A stretch of 37,508 nt of DNA, taken from NCBI GenBank assembly GCA_017645945.1, contig JAGCNL010000003.1, positions 1 through 37,508 on the forward strand, written 5' to 3'. The stretch is from Salinivirgaceae bacterium (GTDB taxonomy: Bacteria > Bacteroidota > Bacteroidia > Bacteroidales > SZUA-534). Shown here in pieces: positions 26,006 through 35,071 of this stretch. The number at the start of each line of letters is the position of its first letter. Position 1 is the first letter of the stretch. The position numbers and the translations under genes are program-made. The notes beneath the pieces were generated by a model that made no database searches, was not told where the DNA came from, and saw only the letters and a program-made list of their open reading frames with translations.

Positions 26006-26254
26006 TTACCATCTTCCACAGGCTCCGCCGTACAAACCACACAGGCCGCCGTCCAAGTCGCCATGATAATCGCCATAGCCTGGGTATTTTTTCCTGTCTC
26101 TGGCCATGGCGGTGTACTTGTCTTGCGACCGTTCAGTCCAAATTTTCACCACCAAAATCAATATGGCAAAGAACAACACAATTGAAAAGACCATCACTAA
26201 CCCGAAGACGAACGGATTATCTAACGCAGTGAGTATTAACAGCATGTGACGCAT
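26006..26254 (-). pseudogene. Internally deleted TPM paralogue (signal/TM plus Gly-rich tail only)
   Basis: The 82 codons begin MRHMLLILTALD, close to the MRRILLII signal start of the TPM paralogues, and the upstream bases (ACACAATGCG) match those of the gene at 28154. They end in GGLCGLYGGACGRW, recalling the GGGHFGGGGARGCW tail. One membrane helix (about 14-38) lies between. The whole TPM domain is missing. The simplest reading is an internal deletion of a fifth TPM copy. It could still be expressed as a small membrane protein, since the frame is intact and spacing is normal. Confidence 0.65.
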
Positions 26255-26272
26255 TGTGTATCTGTAAAATTG

Positions 26273-26362
26273 TCATTCAAAGTAATAAAAATAGTGTTGA
26301 ACGCGCCATTTTTCACGAATGGCCTCCCGCTTTTTTCTTTCGGTTTCGTCCTTTTTTTTCAT
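26273..26362 (-). pseudogene. 29-codon 5' remnant of a DUF3592-like paralogue
   Basis: An ATG at 26362 overlaps the stop of the preceding gene (ATGA) and opens a frame of 29 codons. Its first residues, MKKKDETERKKRE, copy the start of the intact neighbour (MKRKNETERKKRE). The homology ends near codon 14 and the frame closes at TGA 26273-26275. It is best explained as the 5' stub of a duplicated gene whose body was lost. It may still be translated by coupling. Confidence 0.65.
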
Positions 26363-26928
26363 GATTTTTCGTCTGATTCATTGTAAAATAATAGCGCAAG
26401 TAACATCAAAATAAAGCTAACGACAAAAACTCCGATGGAAAACTTGTACAAAAATGGGTCGTAAATTTTGGTTGCACGACAATTGCCGGGGTTGATTTTG
26501 TTGCAGAAAACCATCAAATGCGAGCCGACTCTTTCTGAGTATCTAATTTCGCGCTGATATTCAGCATCTTCGAACACATATTGTACCTTGACCCATTGCG
26601 CGTAATAGGGCATACTGCCGCCCGGAGTTGTCCGCGATGCGAAAATCGGTATTGAGTATTGCTTGTTGAAAACACGGACGACCGTAGCACCCACCTCAAC
26701 ATAACGGCTCGAATCGACCCGCGCCCACGAAAAGTAGCCGAGACTGACTGCCATAACAGCACCGGCAACGATAAAGAACCGCCTGAACCGCAATCTTCTT
26801 TTCTTCTTTATTTCCTCCTCGCTTTCGAATTCCGGCTCATCGAGAACAAACCCATATTTGCGCTTCTCGCGCCGTTTACGTCGAGTTGTCTCCCGCTTTT
26901 TTCTTTCGGTTTCGTTCTTTCTTTTCAT
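26359..26928 (-). CDS. Membrane protein with DUF3592-like domain
   Basis: This 189-residue protein has a very basic N-terminus (about 1-45, Lys/Arg/Glu), a helix near 48-66, a beta-rich module with VEVGATVVRV, YAQWVKVQYVFEDAEYQREIRYS and HLMVFCNKINPGNC, and a final helix at about 160-182. The pattern, with VFCNKxNPxxC in place of the usual ydPxxP, resembles DUF3592. It is homologous to the C-terminal part of the upstream fusion protein. Its ATG overlaps that gene's stop by four bases, so translation is coupled. Its own stop overlaps the start of a truncated copy of itself. Confidence 0.82.
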   Translation of the reverse strand: MKRKNETERKKRETTRRKRREKRKYGFVLDEPEFESEEEIKKKRRLRFRRFFIVAGAVMAVSLGYFSWARVDSSRYVEVGATVVRVFNKQYSIPIFASRTTPGGSMPYYAQWVKVQYVFEDAEYQREIRYSERVGSHLMVFCNKINPGNCRATKIYDPFLYKFSIGVFVVSFILMLLALLFYNESDEKS

Positions 26929-28154
26929 GATGTTTTTTTTGATTCGATATCTGACAATATAGCTGTCTCTTCGGGCGAATTGTCGGTCAGTTGTTTTGTT
27001 TTAGGGAGAAATTTCAAACCAAAAAGCAAACATACAAAACTGATTCCCAATATTATCCAGTAATCAATTAATGATGGCAGACACTTCTGCGGATTGCGTT
27101 TGTTGCAGTATATCATCAAGTGCTGACCATTATATCCCTCCATTTTAAATGAGCCACTATATACAGCATCGTTGTAGTAGTAACGCACTGTAATAGAATA
27201 CGTTTTATATTCGAACACCGTACGGTACACTCTGCCAAGAGACGATGAGACACCATAGTATTTTTGCGAGGAGACACTGGTAACTGTTGCAGGAACCTTA
27301 ACGTATTGATTCATAACAATAAACGACCAGAAAATGCAACCAAGACTTGCGGCAATAAGCACTGCGGAAACGATACGCTTCTTTCTATTTCTTATTTCGG
27401 TTTCCTCTTTCACCTTTTCGGGATTTGGCTCATCATCATTCCCAAAATACAACGCTTCTTCGGGCGATAGTTTATTGTCACATCCCCTTTTCTTTTTACG
27501 ATTGTACTCTTTGCTGTTGCGCTTATTCTCTTCGATGCGCTCATCGTTAGAACGCTTGCTGAACATTATCAAAAAAGCTGTGATAGCCGCCAACAAAGCA
27601 AGCAAAAGAAACAGTTTCCAAAGGAAAGACAGAAAAGCCTTTTTCTTCGGATGGTTGTAATCCGATGCCATCAACACGCCCTTGCCTAACGACACGCAGA
27701 CATCAGCAGCCTTGTCAATTCCCTCATAAACGCGGCCTTTGCGGAAAAGCGGCATCATTTCCTGGTCGATGATTCGGTTGCGGGTTTTCTCGGGAATCAA
27801 CCTCTCAATGTCGGAACTGGTCTGCAACGCGACGCCGCCACTGGTCTCCGTTGTCGGCTTATAGACAATGACAATCCATTTGTCGCTTCCATTCCAGCCC
27901 TGTCCCAAACGTTGGGCAAATTCGGCAACGTCGTAGCCCTGCAAATCGGTGGTGGTGTAAATCCAAAACTGAACCGATGTGTTGCGACCGAAATTGCTCA
28001 ATTTGACATTCAGCAACATACGCTGCTGCTCGGTGAAGATGTTGGCGTTGTCAATCACGAGCGACTGCACCGACGGACGCTGAAAAACACCGTCATCGGC
28101 AAAGGTGAATAGCGATGTTGCTAAAATTATGATTATGAGTAATATTCTGCGCAT
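26925..28154 (-). CDS. TPM domain fused to a DUF3592-like module
   Basis: The protein has 409 residues from ATG 28154; an alternative TTG lies 12 bases upstream. It has a signal peptide ending LFTFA, a TPM domain at about 28-160 (LVIDNANIFTEQQ, YTTTDLQGYDV, RLGQGWNGSDKWIVIVYKP, YEGIDKAAD), a membrane helix near 175-200, and a basic linker. After a second helix near 265-285 comes a DUF3592-like module (VKVPATVTSV, SITVRYYYNDAVYSG, HLMIYCNKRNPQKC) and a last helix. The Gly-rich tail of the other TPM proteins is replaced by this module. The fusion ties the two families to one function and places the TPM domain in the periplasm. Confidence 0.88.
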   Translation of the reverse strand: MRRILLIIIILATSLFTFADDGVFQRPSVQSLVIDNANIFTEQQRMLLNVKLSNFGRNTSVQFWIYTTTDLQGYDVAEFAQRLGQGWNGSDKWIVIVYKPTTETSGGVALQTSSDIERLIPEKTRNRIIDQEMMPLFRKGRVYEGIDKAADVCVSLGKGVLMASDYNHPKKKAFLSFLWKLFLLLALLAAITAFLIMFSKRSNDERIEENKRNSKEYNRKKKRGCDNKLSPEEALYFGNDDEPNPEKVKEETEIRNRKKRIVSAVLIAASLGCIFWSFIVMNQYVKVPATVTSVSSQKYYGVSSSLGRVYRTVFEYKTYSITVRYYYNDAVYSGSFKMEGYNGQHLMIYCNKRNPQKCLPSLIDYWIILGISFVCLLFGLKFLPKTKQLTDNSPEETAILSDIESKKTS

Positions 28155-28187
28155 TGTGTATATCAAATCAGTTATTCAATCCTTTAT
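28155..28187. repeat. Four-octamer spacer
   Basis: Four 8-nt units plus one base fill the gap between the fusion gene's ATG and the stop of the next TPM gene. The units are TCAAATCA, GTTATTCA and ATCCTTTA, preceded by a degenerate unit. Confidence 0.55.
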
Positions 28188-28904
28188 TTACCAGCTGCCA
28201 AAAGAACCATGATACAAGTTGCGACCGCCGCCAAATCCACCGAATTTAGCTCCCTTCCCGTCACGTCCGCCAGTGGTGTAACGGTCGTTGAGCAGACGGA
28301 TGAGTGAGAAAACAAGAAGCGCCAAAATGACAACCAAAACGATGAATGTGCGAAGGAACGATGGCTTTATGACATCTTGCGGCTGACTGTTGGCAGCGGC
28401 CTTGTTTTTGGTTTCAATGCGCGATATGCAGGCATCGACAGCCTTATTGATTCCATCGTAGGCACTACCAACGCGTAACGCTGGCTTCATCTCTTTATCA
28501 ATGATATATCGGCATAAATCATTGGATAGATACGATTCGATTGCATCCCCCCTCTGAATGGTAACTTCCATTTTGGAACCGAAACTCTCTGGCTTGTAAA
28601 CAATAACAATGCCGTTGGTGAAGTTCTCTGGTCCGATGTTCCAGGCACGCCCCAACCGCTGGGCAAAAGCCGCAATGTCGTAGCCATGCAAATCGTTTGT
28701 GGTGTAAACCAAAATCTGCGGGCCTCCAACGCGGTTAAATTTATTCAGTTTCGATACCAACTCATCCTCATATAAATCAAGTATCACGTCGGCATTGTCG
28801 GCAACATACTTAAATTCCGACGGACGCTGAAAAACATCATCATCGGCAAAGGTTGTAAATACCGATGATATAAAAATGATTATAAAGAATATACGTCGCA
28901 TCAT
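28188..28904 (-). CDS. TPM-domain protein with short Gly tail
   Basis: This is the fourth TPM paralogue, about 238 residues from ATG 28904 (the next codon, 28901, is also ATG and matches the MRRI start of the others). It has a signal peptide ending VFTTFA, and a TPM domain with YVADNADVILDLYEDELV, QILVYTTNDLHGYDIAAFAQRLGRAW, NGIVIVYKP, and YDGINKAVDAC. A membrane helix (FIVLVVILALLVFSLI) and a tail GGFGGGRNLYHGSFGSW follow. It is the first membrane gene behind the LRR protease genes, only 9 bp after the stop of the 28914 gene. That is the main argument that both groups share a transcript. Confidence 0.9.
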   Translation of the reverse strand: MMRRIFFIIIFISSVFTTFADDDVFQRPSEFKYVADNADVILDLYEDELVSKLNKFNRVGGPQILVYTTNDLHGYDIAAFAQRLGRAWNIGPENFTNGIVIVYKPESFGSKMEVTIQRGDAIESYLSNDLCRYIIDKEMKPALRVGSAYDGINKAVDACISRIETKNKAAANSQPQDVIKPSFLRTFIVLVVILALLVFSLIRLLNDRYTTGGRDGKGAKFGGFGGGRNLYHGSFGSW

Positions 28905-28913
28905 TTCAACCAA

Positions 28914-31900
28914 TTATTTAACAAAAATCTTCCTCGCCAAACCACCCATTTTCACAATATAAACACCTGAATTGTTGATGGTTGTTGTCGTTTTTGATGA
29001 GACGCACCATGGCACGTCTCTACCCAAGCGCGCAACCAACCGCCCCATAACATCATAAACGCGGATTTCGTTGGAGGCGTTTTCAACCACAATGGTGCGG
29101 CCTGCAGCGTATATGTTTACGTTGGCGGCTGATTCTATGACTGCGGTTTCAGGGTTTTCGTTGTTATTGTTTTCTTGCTCATTTCCACCTTCGTTTCCGT
29201 TATTTCCTTCTTCATTTCCACTGTTATTATTCTCGTTTCCGTTGCTATTGCCTTCGTTCCCGCTCTCGTTATTTCCGTTCTGGTTTTCACCGTTGTTTTC
29301 CTCTCCGTTATTTCCTTGATATTCAACTTTGATTGTGCCCTTTGAATTGGTGCCGCCATCGGTTCTGGCAAGGGCGTAAAACATCAGGCTCTCGGTTCCT
29401 GCGGGAACGGAAATTTCGTACACAATCTGTTTTGGATTTGAACCTGCCGTGCGTCTCTCAGGGATGAAAGCGACAGCCTTCCCATCAGCGGTGAAGAGCG
29501 CTTCGGCCAGACACAACATGCATGCGCCGCCAGTGTATTTGAATGTTATGGTATATGTACCAGCACCTTTCAGTTCGCTTGAGAAATCCCAAATGCGGCG
29601 AGCATAACTCGTAGTGAAATCGTCTGTTTTCCAACCCTCGATTGATGCGGCTACTGCGTTTTCGCTGTCAGCAATGATTTGTGTCGCATTTTCCGCATCA
29701 AATTCAGGTTCAAGCACTATCGGATAATTGTTGGATAATGCCGCATTGTATGCCGCGCTGCCATATTTCACTTTCCAAACAACGCCTTTCGACGTTATGT
29801 TTTTGCCGATTTCAGTAACACTTTCGGGAACCACAATCGTGTCAATTCCAGTGTTGTAAAACGCATTATTGTCGATTTTCCGCACTCCGTCCTCAATCAC
29901 CACAGTTTTCAAATCTTTGCAGTCGGCAAATGCTTCTTTTCCAACAACTTTAACCGTGCTTGGAATGGTTATTTCAGTAAGACCAGAGCCTTTGAACAAT
30001 CTGTAACTGATTTCTCTTAACCCGCTTCCTATTTCCGCCGAAGTCAGCGATGTGCAGTTTTGGAATGAGGCATCACCTATTTTCTTCACACTATTGGGGA
30101 TGATTACTGATTCCAGTTTCGCACACGAATGAAAGGCAAGGTTATCTATTCTTTTTACGTTTGATGGAATTGTAATTTCCTGAATCGCAGTGCCATAAAG
30201 CGCAGAGCCTTTGATTACTTCAACCGACTCGGGAATGACAACTTTCGTGAAATCAGTCTGGTTCTTGTACGAATCCATATATGGCATTCCTTCGGTAACA
30301 TACAAAACACTGTCAATCACCGTATCGGCGGCCATAATTTCTGGGGTTAATTCGCTGTTGGAGAACAACTTTGAATTGAGAAACGTTTTTCCTTCAATGT
30401 ATGGTGGATTGCCTTTTTCAAGTTCCTCAACATACAGTTTGCTTGCTATTGACGGCCAGCACTGTTCGCCCCAAGGTGCGGGGCGTTCCAGGTTGCACAT
30501 ATTTCCCGCTTCATGTGACCATCCCATGCAGTGCGAGAACTCGTGCCAGAAAGCGTGAGTGTTTTTCCATCCGTGCGATGTTGCAATTCCTGTAAGCCAT
30601 CCATTTTCCAAATAGAGCACGTTTCCTCCGCCAAGACCGTATCCGCCCTTGCATCGGCCAAGAACGAGCGAATAGTCCATCACTTTTTTCAAAAGTTTGT
30701 CCATCTGTTCTTTTGTCAGATATACCGAAAGGCTGTCGTCGGTTACAAGTTCCTTGTTTTCAACGGCTTCGTAGCAACGTTTTGCGTATTCGGGCAAGCC
30801 TGCAACATACGCCATATCGTAGATTAGGGCTATCCACTCACGGCAATGAGCAGTGTGCGCTGTTTCGCATAAATCCTTCTCGCTGGTCGATGTTCGGCGG
30901 ACAAATCTGTTGAACGAAATAGTCCATTTTGTGGGGATTGACGTTATTTTCTTGTAGAAAGCATCATCGGTCGAAAGTGTGAAATTTTCAACGCTATCGG
31001 TAAGAAAATCGAAATCGCACAGCACCGTGCGAGTTAGCGGCTGAATGGTTTTGTTGCTGATAAGTGTTTTGCCGTCTTTGTCGGTAACCGTCACATTCTC
31101 ACACGGATAGAGCATAAACGAAGTCAGCACAAGTTTGTTGTCAACTTCCTCCAATTTCAGAGGTTGCTGTATCACAAATTTGTACGAAGTCCAGTCGGCA
31201 TACGAGTCGTCATCGCACAAAATTCGGGTGAAATCTTCCTCAATCTTTTTCGAAGCGTCTTTGGTGTAAACATTCAAATCGGCAAGCACGCCGCACAGGT
31301 AGTATCCGTTAGCCTTTGCCCACGTGTCGGCGTAGGTGTTCCGTTTGGCACGCAACACAACGTTATCGGCAAATGTACCTGACAGAATTTCAGTAATTTC
31401 TGGAGAGATATCAACTGTTTGCAGGTTCGGGCAGTTTTTGAAAAAATCAGCGTGAATGTTTTGTGCAATGCTGATTTTTAGCACCGTTTCACCCGAATAG
31501 GCGGAATACGGCTGTGTGTAGTCGATGTTGTACGTGCAGCGGCCATTCACGTATTCTTCGGCATAGCTGCCCTGCACAACTGTCCACACTGCGCTGCCGT
31601 TTGTGACTCCGTTTTTTGCGGCAAGAGTGTCCACCGAGTTCGGTACATAGATATACAGTTTTCGGTAAGTGTTAAATGCGTAAGAATCAATCTCTTTAAC
31701 GCCTTCTTCGAGTATTGCTTTTTCAAGTTGCGAGCAGTAGAATGCCGAATTTCTGATGATTTTGACACTCCCAGGAATGGTGACCTCGCGGATTCTTGTG
31801 TTAAAGAACGCCTGCACTCCGATTTCCGTAACAGTTGAGGGAATTACGGCTTTTGTAAATGTTTTCTTGCCGTTGTAGGCGTCGCCTTTTATGACAGTTG

Positions 31901-32483
31901 TTCCTGGCTTTATGTAAAGAACGCTGTCCTCAATAATGTCGCGTGTGGCTGTGGCAAACCATTCTTCGCGGCTTTGTTTCTGTGCGTTGTCGGTAAATGC
32001 GAGGCGCGAATCATTACTGAAATATGTGTGCGCCTCGGAGTATCGGTCAACTTTGATAGTTGTCAGATTGGTGCACTCGGAAAACGAATAGTCACCAAAT
32101 TTGGTAACGGTTGACGGAATGGTGATTTCCGTGAGACTCACACAACTTTTGAAAAGCCTGTAACTCAAATTGGTAAGTCCTTCGTGCAAGGTTACTTTTT
32201 CGAGCGACGAATCATTCTGGAACACCGCATTGCCAATCGAATCAACCGAAGCAGGAATTTCAATTTCCTTGAGCTTTGTGCAATTATGGAATGCGAGGCC
32301 GTTGATTACCGTCACCGACGACGGTATCACAACTTTGTTGAAATCTTTTCTTCCATAGTATGCACTGTTTTTTATTTGGGTTGTGCCGTCGGCAATATAG
32401 AGCACGCTGTCAACAATGGTTTGTGCCAGCAACGAACCAGCCGACAACGAAACTGCAAATGCAAGAGCCACAATCTTTCTCAT
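28914..32483 (-). CDS. T9SS-secreted LRR protein with metzincin-type protease core
   Basis: The protein has 1189 residues from ATG 32483; an in-frame TTG lies just upstream. It has a signal peptide (1-20) and BspA-like LRR_5 repeats at about 25-390. A central region holds HEFSHCMGWSH (His647, Glu648, His651, His657), the complete zinc motif HExxHxxGxxH, with GNM (Met662) as candidate Met-turn. A second LRR_5 block spans about 690-900. A beta-sandwich near 940-1055 resembles the N-terminal domain of the 32494 protein. An Asn/Gly/Glu linker (1057-1114) leads to a type A T9SS sorting domain (1115-1189, VYDVMGRL...SGVYIVKMG). It is likely a cell-surface or secreted metalloprotease with LRR-mediated binding. 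Activity is unproven. Confidence 0.88.
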   Translation of the reverse strand: MRKIVALAFAVSLSAGSLLAQTIVDSVLYIADGTTQIKNSAYYGRKDFNKVVIPSSVTVINGLAFHNCTKLKEIEIPASVDSIGNAVFQNDSSLEKVTLHEGLTNLSYRLFKSCVSLTEITIPSTVTKFGDYSFSECTNLTTIKVDRYSEAHTYFSNDSRLAFTDNAQKQSREEWFATATRDIIEDSVLYIKPGTTVIKGDAYNGKKTFTKAVIPSTVTEIGVQAFFNTRIREVTIPGSVKIIRNSAFYCSQLEKAILEEGVKEIDSYAFNTYRKLYIYVPNSVDTLAAKNGVTNGSAVWTVVQGSYAEEYVNGRCTYNIDYTQPYSAYSGETVLKISIAQNIHADFFKNCPNLQTVDISPEITEILSGTFADNVVLRAKRNTYADTWAKANGYYLCGVLADLNVYTKDASKKIEEDFTRILCDDDSYADWTSYKFVIQQPLKLEEVDNKLVLTSFMLYPCENVTVTDKDGKTLISNKTIQPLTRTVLCDFDFLTDSVENFTLSTDDAFYKKITSIPTKWTISFNRFVRRTSTSEKDLCETAHTAHCREWIALIYDMAYVAGLPEYAKRCYEAVENKELVTDDSLSVYLTKEQMDKLLKKVMDYSLVLGRCKGGYGLGGGNVLYLENGWLTGIATSHGWKNTHAFWHEFSHCMGWSHEAGNMCNLERPAPWGEQCWPSIASKLYVEELEKGNPPYIEGKTFLNSKLFSNSELTPEIMAADTVIDSVLYVTEGMPYMDSYKNQTDFTKVVIPESVEVIKGSALYGTAIQEITIPSNVKRIDNLAFHSCAKLESVIIPNSVKKIGDASFQNCTSLTSAEIGSGLREISYRLFKGSGLTEITIPSTVKVVGKEAFADCKDLKTVVIEDGVRKIDNNAFYNTGIDTIVVPESVTEIGKNITSKGVVWKVKYGSAAYNAALSNNYPIVLEPEFDAENATQIIADSENAVAASIEGWKTDDFTTSYARRIWDFSSELKGAGTYTITFKYTGGACMLCLAEALFTADGKAVAFIPERRTAGSNPKQIVYEISVPAGTESLMFYALARTDGGTNSKGTIKVEYQGNNGEENNGENQNGNNESGNEGNSNGNENNNSGNEEGNNGNEGGNEQENNNNENPETAVIESAANVNIYAAGRTIVVENASNEIRVYDVMGRLVARLGRDVPWCVSSKTTTTINNSGVYIVKMGGLARKIFVK
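28999..29020. repeat. In-frame palindromic element in the T9SS domain (copy 1)
   Basis: GAGACG (28999-29004) and CGTCTC (29015-29020) flank a CCATGG core, giving an imperfect 22-nt palindrome preceded on the minus strand by GGTA. It codes for part of the variable loop between VYDVMGRL and SGVYIVK. Confidence 0.65.
29142..29315 (-). repeat. Asn/Gly/Glu low-complexity linker coding region
   Basis: 58 codons consist almost only of AAC/AAT, GGA/GGT and GAA/GAG in short irregular triplet repeats. They code for a hydrophilic linker just before the T9SS sorting domain. No equivalent is present in the two sister proteins, so this segment can expand or contract. Confidence 0.8.
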
Positions 32484-32493
32484 AATCAATTAA

Positions 32494-35061
32494 TTATTTA
32501 ATAACTATTTTCCTTGTCATATTCCCCGTTTTAACAATATAAACACCTGATTCATTGACGCAAATTTCGCAGGAAACGTTGCGTGCGGCGTCCCTACAAA
32601 TCAATCGACCCATTACATCGTAAACGCGAATTTCGGAGGTGGCGTTTTCAACGATAATGGTGCGGCTGTGGGCGTAGATGTTTATGTTAGTAATTTGTTC
32701 TGTAACAGAGGTTTGGTTTCCGTTACTATTATCAATTTCGTTTTTGAAAAAATCATAATCGATTTTGTTATTGCTATCATTATATTCCGTAAGATCAGCG
32801 TATTTAACTGTTACTGAAGGATATTTCACCTCATTTTCGGCTGTTGGAAAATGGAAATAATCGTTCCAAAACAATTCGTAAGTTTCAAGCAAATGATAAT
32901 CGGGATAGATTCGCCAACATTCGTTACCAATTGCATCAACAGTGTAATCGGGTGAACTGGAAAAGTTTACAGCCCCCGAAACATCAATGCGGTCGCCGTT
33001 TTCATCGACTGCCACAACCATATTTCCATCTTCGTGTTTATAGCCTAAACAGTGCGCAAATTCGTGCGTGACCAATGCCAATGCACCGTGCGCCTTATGG
33101 AACGTGAGCAATGCCCGTTCCTTTATCGCCAACGTCTGCGCCTTGCTCGAAGCAAGTCCATTTGCACCCTGCATTATGCCGACATTCAAGTGAGGATAGT
33201 TCAGCATTTTGGTGTAGAGTTGGCTTAATTCTTCTTTCGAGAGGAAATGCTGCCGATCCGAATCATCGAAAAGCTGTCCGTTCAATGAGTAAAGCGTTTC
33301 TTCATAATCGCTTGTGCTTATGAGATTTGCATAGTTTGTTATCAGAAAAATCCACTCGCGCGCGTGAACTGGAGTCAGCGGAATGTGACCCAACTCACCA
33401 TTATCGGGAAACTCTTTGGGCAAGATAAAGGATATTTCGGTGTGCATTCGTATCGACTTCACTTTTTGGAATAGTTCATCGGGCGAAGAAAGCTGGAATG
33501 ATTCTTCTTTTATATCGCTGACATTAAGCGTAATACGCGAAAGCGGCTGAATCTCGTCAAAAGCGACAATCAAACGATTTTTGCCCTCGCCAGTGTAGCG
33601 GATTGCCACATTTCTGATTGGTTCAAGGAAATAAGAAGTCACCTCTATTTCACTGTCCGACAGTCGTTTGACAATAATTTGCTCGTTTGTCCAAAAACTA
33701 TATGTCGCCATATTCTCACGAGTATCATCTTTGGTAAGAATGCGTTGGATATTTGGCAACTCTGAAAATATAATATACTGACAATCAGAGTATTCTTGTT
33801 CCATTTCGTTAAACGATTCTCTTTTTTCAGCATTGTTTTTGTCGAATGTGGAACGAAATGTGTATTCGTTGAAATCGCCCAATGCACCACTTAACACGTA
33901 ATTATTACTTTTGCACCATTTTTCGGCATAAGAGTCTGAAAGAACGCGAATTATCGCCCGTTCATCAAAGGCTTGTTCTTCAATATTGTCAACACTCGGA
34001 AAGATTGTCAACTTTTGAATTGGGCTACCGACAAATGCTTGCGACTCAATGACTTTCAGATTCTTCCCCAACGTAACATTCTGCAACTTTGGGCAATCGG
34101 CAAACTGACGCGCACGTATAGTATCAGAACTCGAGAGGTCTAAATTGGTGACAAGTTGGACGTATTCCGCCGTTATGCCCGTAAACATAAGGTTTGCCAC
34201 ACTGTGGTTGGCATCAGCGCAATACGTATGGGCGGCACTTCCTGCATCACAGCAAACGATGAAATTTTTCGACACCCCTACGCCAATGCTATCAACGGAA
34301 TTTGGAATGTGTATGCGTGCGCCAGCGGCGGCATGTTGGAAAGCATTATCGCGGATTTTCTGAACACCATCGCCAATCAGCACATTCTGCAAATTATCAA
34401 TATTTGAAAAGGCATACTTGCCTATGGTTTTAACTGAGCCTGGTATCTCAATGTTTTTCAGGTTTGTACAGCTTTGGAATGCTCGTTCGCCAATTTGTTC
34501 AACGCCGTTTTCAATGATAATGTTTTCCAATTCGCCGCAACCATAAAATGCCTGATTTCCAATCATTTTAACATCGCCACTAATAATTGCCGTGCGAAAA
34601 CCTGTGCTGTTTTTATACCAACTTGTCGATATTGCTTCCTGCCCGCCGACCGTTAGAATGCCATCTTTTATAAGATATATCTGTCCGTTGGATTTTGTGC
34701 CGCCATCGGTGCGGACTTCCGCCGTGATTGTCATTGTTTTTGGCGCAGAATCAACAGTCCATTTCCATGTCCACGATAACGAACCGCTTCCCGAAGTGCT
34801 GACCTCATCACTGAACGACGCAATTATTTGACCATCAACTTTAATTATCGCATTTCGAGCAACGAATTTACAACCACCACTTGAATATCGGAACAAAACA
34901 GCGTATTCACGGACGCCACTGTCGATATAATCAGAAAAATCCCAGGTATGCTCCGACCATTCGGTTATAAAATCGCCTGTTTTCCAATCCATAACACTTT
35001 GCGCAAAGATTCCAACAGAAGATATTAGAAGAACCGATATTAAGAGCAATATCTTTTTCAT
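32494..35061 (-). CDS. T9SS-secreted LRR protein with metzincin-type protease core
   Basis: The protein has 855 residues from ATG 35061 (TTG six bases upstream). A signal peptide (1-20) is followed by a beta-sandwich-like domain at about 24-135 (WKTGDFITEW, WDFSDYI, RTDGGTKSNGQIYL) that recurs near the C-terminus of the 28914 protein. BspA-like LRR_5 repeats follow at about 140-395. The protease core has HEFAHCLGYKH (His666, Glu667, His670, His676) and GNM with Met681 as likely Met-turn. The region before it (HAREWIFLITNYANL) matches HCREWIALIYDMAYV in the sister. The end (about 790-855) is a T9SS sorting domain (IRVYDVMGRL, SGVYIVKTG). It is predicted to be exported and surface-anchored or released. 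Confidence 0.88.
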   Translation of the reverse strand: MKKILLLISVLLISSVGIFAQSVMDWKTGDFITEWSEHTWDFSDYIDSGVREYAVLFRYSSGGCKFVARNAIIKVDGQIIASFSDEVSTSGSGSLSWTWKWTVDSAPKTMTITAEVRTDGGTKSNGQIYLIKDGILTVGGQEAISTSWYKNSTGFRTAIISGDVKMIGNQAFYGCGELENIIIENGVEQIGERAFQSCTNLKNIEIPGSVKTIGKYAFSNIDNLQNVLIGDGVQKIRDNAFQHAAAGARIHIPNSVDSIGVGVSKNFIVCCDAGSAAHTYCADANHSVANLMFTGITAEYVQLVTNLDLSSSDTIRARQFADCPKLQNVTLGKNLKVIESQAFVGSPIQKLTIFPSVDNIEEQAFDERAIIRVLSDSYAEKWCKSNNYVLSGALGDFNEYTFRSTFDKNNAEKRESFNEMEQEYSDCQYIIFSELPNIQRILTKDDTRENMATYSFWTNEQIIVKRLSDSEIEVTSYFLEPIRNVAIRYTGEGKNRLIVAFDEIQPLSRITLNVSDIKEESFQLSSPDELFQKVKSIRMHTEISFILPKEFPDNGELGHIPLTPVHAREWIFLITNYANLISTSDYEETLYSLNGQLFDDSDRQHFLSKEELSQLYTKMLNYPHLNVGIMQGANGLASSKAQTLAIKERALLTFHKAHGALALVTHEFAHCLGYKHEDGNMVVAVDENGDRIDVSGAVNFSSSPDYTVDAIGNECWRIYPDYHLLETYELFWNDYFHFPTAENEVKYPSVTVKYADLTEYNDSNNKIDYDFFKNEIDNSNGNQTSVTEQITNINIYAHSRTIIVENATSEIRVYDVMGRLICRDAARNVSCEICVNESGVYIVKTGNMTRKIVIK
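32572..32597. repeat. In-frame palindromic element in the T9SS domain (copy 2, degenerate)
   Basis: At the same codon position as the other copies, the minus strand reads GTAGGGACGC, the entry sequence of the better-preserved elements. The opposite arm (GTTTCC) has decayed so the palindrome is only partial. Confidence 0.45.
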
Positions 35062-35071
35062 TATCAATTAA

